Shown: one piece after another, positions 6,318 through 9,254 of the stretch
Numbering within the stretch: position 1 is the stretch's first letter
Layout: every line of letters starts with the position of its first letter
Assembly: GCA_964490175.1 (NCBI GenBank)
Contig: CAZBAI010000042.1
Span: 1 to 9,254 of the forward strand
Direction: 5' to 3'
DNA: 9,254 nucleotides
Source of the DNA: RGIG3077 sp964490175
Lineage (GTDB): Bacteria; Bacillota; Clostridia; Oscillospirales; Ruminococcaceae
Notes under the pieces: generated by a model
Databases searched by the model: none
What the model was told of the DNA's origin: nothing
Seen by the model: the letters and a program-made list of their open reading frames with translations, nothing else
Made by a program: the position numbers and the translations under genes

Positions 6318-6673
6318 TCTTTATCCAAACCCTTTCCTCTTGCAAAATCAATCGGCACGGTAAACATAATTCCCGTATCGGGCTTATCAAAACTGCCGAC
6401 AACATCTTCAACGATTTTTGCGGCAACTTCGACCTGCTCATCGGGCATCACCGTGAGAATGGTCTTGCTGGTCGAATGGCGCTCCTCCTGAAGATATTTT
6501 CTGATGTATCCGAAAAACGGAATTTCCTCCTCCTGATGATGTGAACCGTAAAGCTCACGTGCCATACCGATACTTTCAAGTATGGTCGCACCGCAGATTT
6601 TCTCTTTTGCAAACGCAGTCATAAGTTCATCAAGCTTTGACGTGCGGTTTAATACGAGAACAAAAAGTTTCAC
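6314..6673 (-). CDS. PII-like signalling protein linked to the antiporter
   Basis: A 119-residue soluble protein with the shape of the PII (GlnB) superfamily. It has an N-terminal strand KLFVLVLN, a helix, and GATILESIGMARELYG, matching the PII second strand. A variable loop follows (about residues 44-68, SHHQEEEIPFFGYIRKY) where PII proteins carry the T-loop. Next are TILTVMPDEQVEVAAKIVEDVVG and a closing GIMFTVPIDFARGKG, similar to the PII C-terminal signature. The uridylylated Tyr context of classical GlnB is not evident. The start is GTG (6673-6671), with AAGGAG about eleven bases upstream. It overlaps the antiporter by 4 nt, as seen for PII-like regulators that bind the transporter encoded beside them. 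I infer a ligand-dependent brake or activator; the ligand is unknown. The assignment rests on fold-like motifs, not a search. Confidence 0.78.
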   Translation of the reverse strand: MKLFVLVLNRTSKLDELMTAFAKEKICGATILESIGMARELYGSHHQEEEIPFFGYIRKYLQEERHSTSKTILTVMPDEQVEVAAKIVEDVVGSFDKPDTGIMFTVPIDFARGKGLDKE

Positions 6674-6710
6674 AAAAATGCACTCTCCTTAGATATATTT
6701 CCAATGGTAA

Positions 6711-6739
6711 ATTTTATCACCGATTTATGATTTATGCAA
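6711..6739 (-). promoter_or_regulatory. Candidate promoter of the PII-like/antiporter operon
   Basis: On the minus strand TTGCAT (6739-6734), 17 nt and TAAAAT (6716-6711), with an extended TGA just before the -10. The predicted start is near 6704, about 31 nt before the GTG. The -35 keeps only TTG. Confidence 0.5.
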
Positions 6740-6839
6740 TAGACAAATCCCCGAAAATAACAGCCATTTAACCGAAATAATTTTGCAAAAAGGAAATAAA
6801 TCGGCAAAGCCGACCCAATATGGTCGAAAAACAGCACAC

Positions 6840-6870
6840 AAAAACGCCCACTTTTTTCAAGCAGGCGTTT
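6840..6870 (-). terminator. Intrinsic terminator after pfp
   Basis: On the minus strand AACGCCTGCTT pairs with AGTGGGCGTT (ten pairs including two G-U) and is followed by TTTTTG. It lies about 35 nt past the pfp stop. The G-U pairs fold only on the minus strand, which fixes its direction. Between it and the next promoter (6740-6840) I see no gene, only short dyads such as CGACC/GGTCG and TCGGC/GCCGA. Confidence 0.82.
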
Positions 6871-6903
6871 TAATGCATAAATCAAACAATGCAAAACACA
6901 CTT

Positions 6904-8106
6904 TTACAGCTTAAATCTTCTCGGGATTCCGTTTTGCATAATCGTGTTCAGTTCACCGCTGATGAGCGGAAGAAAATATCGAACCGCTTCGTCCTTGACG
7001 TTATTGCCTCTTTCATTGATCCATTCACGTGGCATAAATTTTTCACGATTGGCAATCATTTCAACATCGGCGCATTCAACATCAACAGTATACGGTGCAT
7101 CACACACACGCTTAAACACCATAACCTTGCCGCTTGCGCCGTTTAGCGCCGCCAAAAGTCCCTTTGCTCCGATTTCTTCCGCCTCATCGATATCGGTTTT
7201 GGAACAAATGTGTGAGGAACAGCGTTGCATTACGTTAAGCTCAACCGAACGAACCTTGCAGCCGATTTCCTTTGCGACAAGACTTTCCAGATATTTTCCG
7301 ACCCCCGAAAGATATTCGTGCCCGAAACTATCAACCGCACCCGAGCGATATCCGACTGTGTTTTGCAGCGACACGCCCTCGGAAACGCAAACGATAACCG
7401 CCTTGTGCTTTGCCATTTCGTTTTTTACATCTTCAATAAATTTTTCCTGCGAAAATTCGACCTCGGGCAAATAGATAAGGTGCGGCGCTTCATCTCCGTT
7501 GGCACGCAAAACGCTTGCCGAAGCGGTAAGCCAACCGGCGTGACGACCCATCGTTTCGATAATTGTGACAGAGCTTATGCTGTATACCGAGCTGTCGCTT
7601 GCAATTTCGCTCACGGCGGTAGCAACATATTTTGCGGCAGAACCGAAGCCCGGCGTATGATCGGTGCAGCAAAGGTCGTTGTCGATAGTTTTGGGAACGC
7701 CGATAACTTTGATATTGATTTTGTTATCGGCAAAATATTTTGAAAGTTTCATGACGGTATCCATCGAATCGTTTCCGCCGATATATATAAACACGCCGAT
7801 TCTGTGCCTTGTAAGGCATGCGGTGATTTTATCGTAGACTTCGCTGTTATCGCAATAATCCGGAAGCTTATATCGGCACGAGCCGAGCACGGTCGACGGC
7901 GTTTGGCGCAATATTTCAATATCTTCATTGGTGCGCACTACGCTGCGCAGATTTACGAGATTATCCGAAATTACGCCTTCGATTCCGTTCAGCGAACCGA
8001 ATATCGCATCGATCTCCTTAGTTTTCAAGGCCTGCTTAATAACGCCCAAAAGCGATGCGTTTATTGCGCAGGTAGGTCCGCCGGATTGAGCAACAACTAT
8101 ATTCAT
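6904..8106 (-). CDS. pfp: PPi-dependent 6-phosphofructokinase
   Basis: A 400-residue glycolytic enzyme phosphorylating fructose 6-phosphate, probably with pyrophosphate. The N-terminal VAQSGGPTCAINA is the nucleotide/PPi site entry. G110-G111-N-D113-S has Asp where ATP enzymes have Gly (GGDGS). P138-K139-T-I-D142-N-D144 has Lys where ATP enzymes have Gly (PGTIDND). These two residues mark the PPi-using type, and D142 is the expected catalytic base. MGRHAGW (186-192) binds substrate. Length agrees with the roughly 400-residue clostridial/spirochaete group. Start choice: tandem ATG codons at 8109 and 8106 follow GAGGTG by three and six bases, so 8106 (MNIVVAQ) has the better spacing. The open frame to 8145 begins inside a -10 element. 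It is single-gene transcribed, with its own terminator. Phosphate donor use is an inference from the two residues. Confidence 0.94.
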   Translation of the reverse strand: MNIVVAQSGGPTCAINASLLGVIKQALKTKEIDAIFGSLNGIEGVISDNLVNLRSVVRTNEDIEILRQTPSTVLGSCRYKLPDYCDNSEVYDKITACLTRHRIGVFIYIGGNDSMDTVMKLSKYFADNKINIKVIGVPKTIDNDLCCTDHTPGFGSAAKYVATAVSEIASDSSVYSISSVTIIETMGRHAGWLTASASVLRANGDEAPHLIYLPEVEFSQEKFIEDVKNEMAKHKAVIVCVSEGVSLQNTVGYRSGAVDSFGHEYLSGVGKYLESLVAKEIGCKVRSVELNVMQRCSSHICSKTDIDEAEEIGAKGLLAALNGASGKVMVFKRVCDAPYTVDVECADVEMIANREKFMPREWINERGNNVKDEAVRYFLPLISGELNTIMQNGIPRRFKL

Positions 8107-8142
8107 CATTTGCACCTCAAAGGTAATATTTTTCTTTAAAAT

Positions 8143-8191
8143 CATTGTAACATAAAAGAGCCGACAGGCGACACCTTAAAACGTTACAATG
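8143..8191. repeat. Inverted repeat CATTGTAAC...GTTACAATG
   Basis: A perfect 9-bp inverted repeat, CATTGTAAC (8143-8151) and GTTACAATG (8183-8191), separated by 31 bases. One arm contains the proximal pfp -10. The half-site also occurs at the redox-operon promoter (AACATTGTAACAT, 5009-5021). It could be an operator pair or an RNA stem. Confidence 0.45.
8144..8149 (-). promoter_or_regulatory. Proximal extended -10 promoter of pfp
   Basis: On the minus strand TGT-TACAAT (hexamer 8149-8144) gives an extended -10. No good -35 lies 16-18 nt upstream. The predicted start is near 8137, leaving about 30 nt of leader with GAGGTG. The element falls inside the CATTGTAAC arm of an inverted repeat (8143-8151 with 8183-8191). 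Confidence 0.5.
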
Positions 8192-8540
8192 TTCTTAAAG
8201 CAGTTTGCGTTTAGCGAACAAAAAAAGAGCTGAAAGATCTTTTTATAAAAAGTACGAAGCACTTTTCGCTTTAAGGTTATTATAACATATTTCGGATTAC
8301 AAGTCATCGCTTTTTTCGCATTTTTTCAAAAATCGGCGATTTGCGCTTGTATAACGTTTTCATTTTTCTATATTTCAGTCAATATTTATAGTACAAGCGG
8401 CAATCCGCACGCAACATTGCAAACACATCACAGCTCAATTTCGGCAAAAGCACTTTTCAACTGAAAAGAGAAATATTTTTCGGCGTTTTTGTATAAAATG
8501 ACAATTTGTTGAGAAAACTGAAAAATGTAAGAAAAAGTTC
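8150..8540. other. Gene-free intergenic region with leader-like structure
   Basis: About 390 bases without a credible protein gene. A distal minus-strand promoter (8279-8284) could give pfp a leader of about 165 nt. Within it, 8267-8276 pairs with 8174-8183 (ten pairs), and 8259-8266 pairs with 8248-8255 around a three-base loop. Both stems are complete only on the minus strand, where the odd pair is G-U. Further right are an inverted repeat CGCTTGTA (8344-8351)/TACAAGCG (8392-8399), GCGG-CAAT-CCGC (8397-8408), and CTTTTC/GAAAAG (8453-8458 with 8463-8468). I cannot assign a known riboswitch or small RNA. Confidence 0.45.
8279..8284 (-). promoter_or_regulatory. Distal extended -10 promoter of pfp
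   Basis: On the minus strand TGT-TATAAT (hexamer 8284-8279) is a perfect extended -10 without a clear -35. Its predicted start near 8272 would make a leader of about 165 nt before pfp. Confidence 0.5.
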
Positions 8541-8569
8541 TTGACACAAATACTTTTTGGTGATATAAT
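8541..8569 (+). promoter_or_regulatory. Consensus promoter of the tRNA-Met pair
   Basis: TTGACA (8541-8546), 17 nt, TATAAT (8564-8569), with TGA just before the -10. The predicted start near 8576 is about 28 nt before the first tRNA. The strength fits stable RNA genes. Confidence 0.92.
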
Positions 8570-8603
8570 GTTATCGTTGACTTGAAAAGTCGGCTTTATA
8601 TGA

Positions 8604-8677
<74 letters not shown>

Positions 8678-8696
8678 TTCCAAAAATTTCAGATAT

Positions 8697-8772
8697 CGCG
8701 GAGTAGAGCAGTTGGTAGCTCGTCGGGCTCATAACCCGGAGGCCAGAGGTTCGAGTCCTCTCTCCGCAACCA
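8697..8772 (+). tRNA. tRNA-fMet(CAT), copy 2, CCA encoded
   Basis: A 76-nt tRNA including CCA, 19 nt after copy 1. The acceptor CGCGGAG/CTCCGCA pairs at six positions with the initiator C1-A72 mismatch. The anticodon arm UCGGG-CUCAUAA-CCCGG keeps the triple G-C, with one U-G at its top. The D loop is one base shorter than in copy 1 (GTTGG). The T arm AGAGG-TTCGAGT-CCTCT is perfect. Initiator traits argue against elongator Met. The T-arm-to-CCA segment is a typical integration target, and a recombinase gene lies just beyond. Confidence 0.92.
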
Positions 8773-8775
8773 AAA
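8740..8775 (+). other. Probable attachment site (att) in the tRNA-Met 3' end
   Basis: Tyrosine recombinases often integrate elements at the 3' half of a tRNA gene, with their own gene next to that end. Here the recombinase C-terminus points at this tRNA from about 350 bp away, and arm-site-like repeats lie between. The core cannot be fixed, because the second copy would be outside the window. Confidence 0.35.
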
Positions 8776-8778
8776 ATC

Positions 8779-8819
8779 ATCCGTAAATCCTTTATTTTAA
8801 GGGTTTACGGATATTTTTT
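8779..8819 (+). terminator. Strong terminator of the tRNA operon
   Basis: ATCCGTAAA-T-CCTT (8779-8792) pairs with AAGG-G-TTTACGGAT (8799-8812), up to 14 pairs with one T-G, followed by ATTTTTT. It begins six bases after the CCA of the second tRNA. Confidence 0.92.
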
Positions 8820-8848
8820 CGCCCTTAAAATTTTTCGGTGGATTGATT

Positions 8849-9154
8849 TGACACCAACCGACACCAATATGTCGATCGGAATTTCGTTGCGTGATTTTGA
8901 AGCCTCTTCCCTTTTTTTACCCGGTTTTTGAAGATACTTTCGATTGCCTGACACCAATGATTGACACCAACCGTATTTTTGACACCATTTCCGCTTGTGT
9001 AACGGTTTGCCTTTTCTTGATTTTTTCTTATGCCAAAACCGTCTCTGACACCAAATAATTGGTGTCATTTTTTGAATTCGATACAAAATCGTATTGGTGT
9101 CAAACCAAAATAGCTACTGTTTAAGCACCGATTTCTTCTTTTGTGTTGGTGTCA
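8849..9154. repeat. Cluster of nine TGACACCAA-type repeats
   Basis: The exact 9-mer TGACACCAA starts at 8849, 8949, 8962 and 9046. Its reverse complement TTGGTGTCA starts at 9059, 9094 and 9146. Variants are CGACACCAA at 8859 and TGACACCAT at 8980. The left group is all forward and the right group all reverse, with the switch at a perfect 9-bp dyad with a 4-base centre (9046-9067). The last copy lies within the recombinase coding end (codons for SDTN). Nothing similar was seen elsewhere in the window. Position between recombinase and tRNA fits integrase arm-type or excisionase sites. Confidence 0.85.
9046..9073 (+). terminator. Dyad of two repeat units with T tract
   Basis: TGACACCAA (9046-9054), ATAA, TTGGTGTCA (9059-9067), then six T (9068-9073). 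This has the form of a plus-strand terminator that would block transcription entering the recombinase gene antisense. It may equally be a double protein-binding site. Confidence 0.45.
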
Positions 9155-9254
9155 GAAGATGTATTATAGTAATCGCTCATTTTTTCCATACTAATTCGCT
9201 TATGATCCGGTAATGCGTGTGCGTACAAATTCAAGGTGGTAGAAGCCTGTGCGT
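9121..9254 (-). CDS. Tyrosine recombinase/integrase, C-terminal fragment (partial)
   Basis: The minus-strand reading enters from the right edge and ends at TAA (9123-9121). The 44 visible residues begin AQASTTLNLYAHALPDHKR, continue ISMEKMSDYYNTSSD and end EEIGA. STTLNxYAHALPD with the tyrosine nucleophile (Y in LYAH) is the typical end of phage and ICE integrases. The incomplete codon at the edge ends in AC, consistent with the His of the conserved GH before it. Catalytic Arg and most of the protein lie outside the window. It is oriented towards the tRNA-Met genes, the usual place for an element's integrase beside its attachment site. Confidence 0.87.
   Translation of the reverse strand, partial: AQASTTLNLYAHALPDHKRISMEKMSDYYNTSSDTNTKEEIGA

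Noticed and set aside
8310..8370. 19-codon minus-strand frame starting MKTLYKRKSP
   Set aside because: It has no Shine-Dalgarno and no promoter at a suitable distance, and it is too short to judge by composition.
8270..8540. Known riboswitch or T-box upstream of pfp or the tRNAs
   Set aside because: I could not find a T-box sequence, specifier arrangement or any conserved core of a known riboswitch class.
8805..9086. 93-codon minus-strand frame rich in Lys and WCQ
   Set aside because: Its WCQ/GCQ repeats only mirror the TGACACCAA DNA repeats, it overlaps the tRNA terminator, and no ribosome binding site or family is seen.
8849..9154. CRISPR array
   Set aside because: The 9-bp units are too short, occur in both orientations and have irregular spacing from 10 to over 60 bases.

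Overview
The window looks like a chromosomal segment from an anaerobic, moderately AT-rich Clostridia-type Firmicute, plausibly a gut Oscillospirales relative. This is inferred from the gene set: an ssrA/smpB pair, a PPi-type phosphofructokinase, a polyferredoxin/CXXC-peptide/TlpA redox operon, strong AGGAGG-like ribosome binding sites, and sigma-A type promoters that match consensus with 17-nt spacers. No taxonomic marker was searched.

Left (1-1000, minus strand): a bidirectional terminator, the tmRNA gene ssrA (tag ANNNYELQAA) and smpB directly upstream of it. They probably form one transcript from a perfect TTGACA-17-TATAAT promoter. The trans-translation RNA and its protein partner are therefore made together.

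1130-2730 (plus strand): a cassette behind another perfect promoter. It encodes a small exported protein whose gene is broken by a one-base loss in a G run, followed by two tandem paralogous membrane-anchored proteins of unknown function. Paralog B has also lost its last residues by a one-base deletion. Convergent genes share a terminator near 2754-2792.

2769-5000 (minus strand): a three-gene, translationally coupled redox operon. It encodes a TlpA-like thioredoxin lipoprotein, a 49-residue membrane peptide ending in CLECIGIG (CD1871A type), and a NapH/YccM-like membrane polyferredoxin. The likely job is to pass electrons across the membrane to an extracellular thioredoxin.

5075-6720 (minus strand): a PII-like small protein overlapping a CPA2 cation:proton antiporter by ATGA, probably a transporter with its dedicated regulator.

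6840-8290 (minus strand): a PPi-dependent 6-phosphofructokinase with its own terminator, two candidate promoters and a possibly structured leader.

8541-8819 (plus strand): two tandem initiator-type tRNA-Met genes with a consensus promoter and a strong terminator. The first has a mismatched acceptor stem that looks like a conversion product of the second.

8820-9254: the edge of an integrated mobile element. It holds the C-terminal end of a minus-strand tyrosine recombinase and, between it and the tRNA, nine copies of a TGACACCAA-type repeat in both orientations. These are best explained as integrase arm-type or accessory binding sites. The element continues beyond the window.
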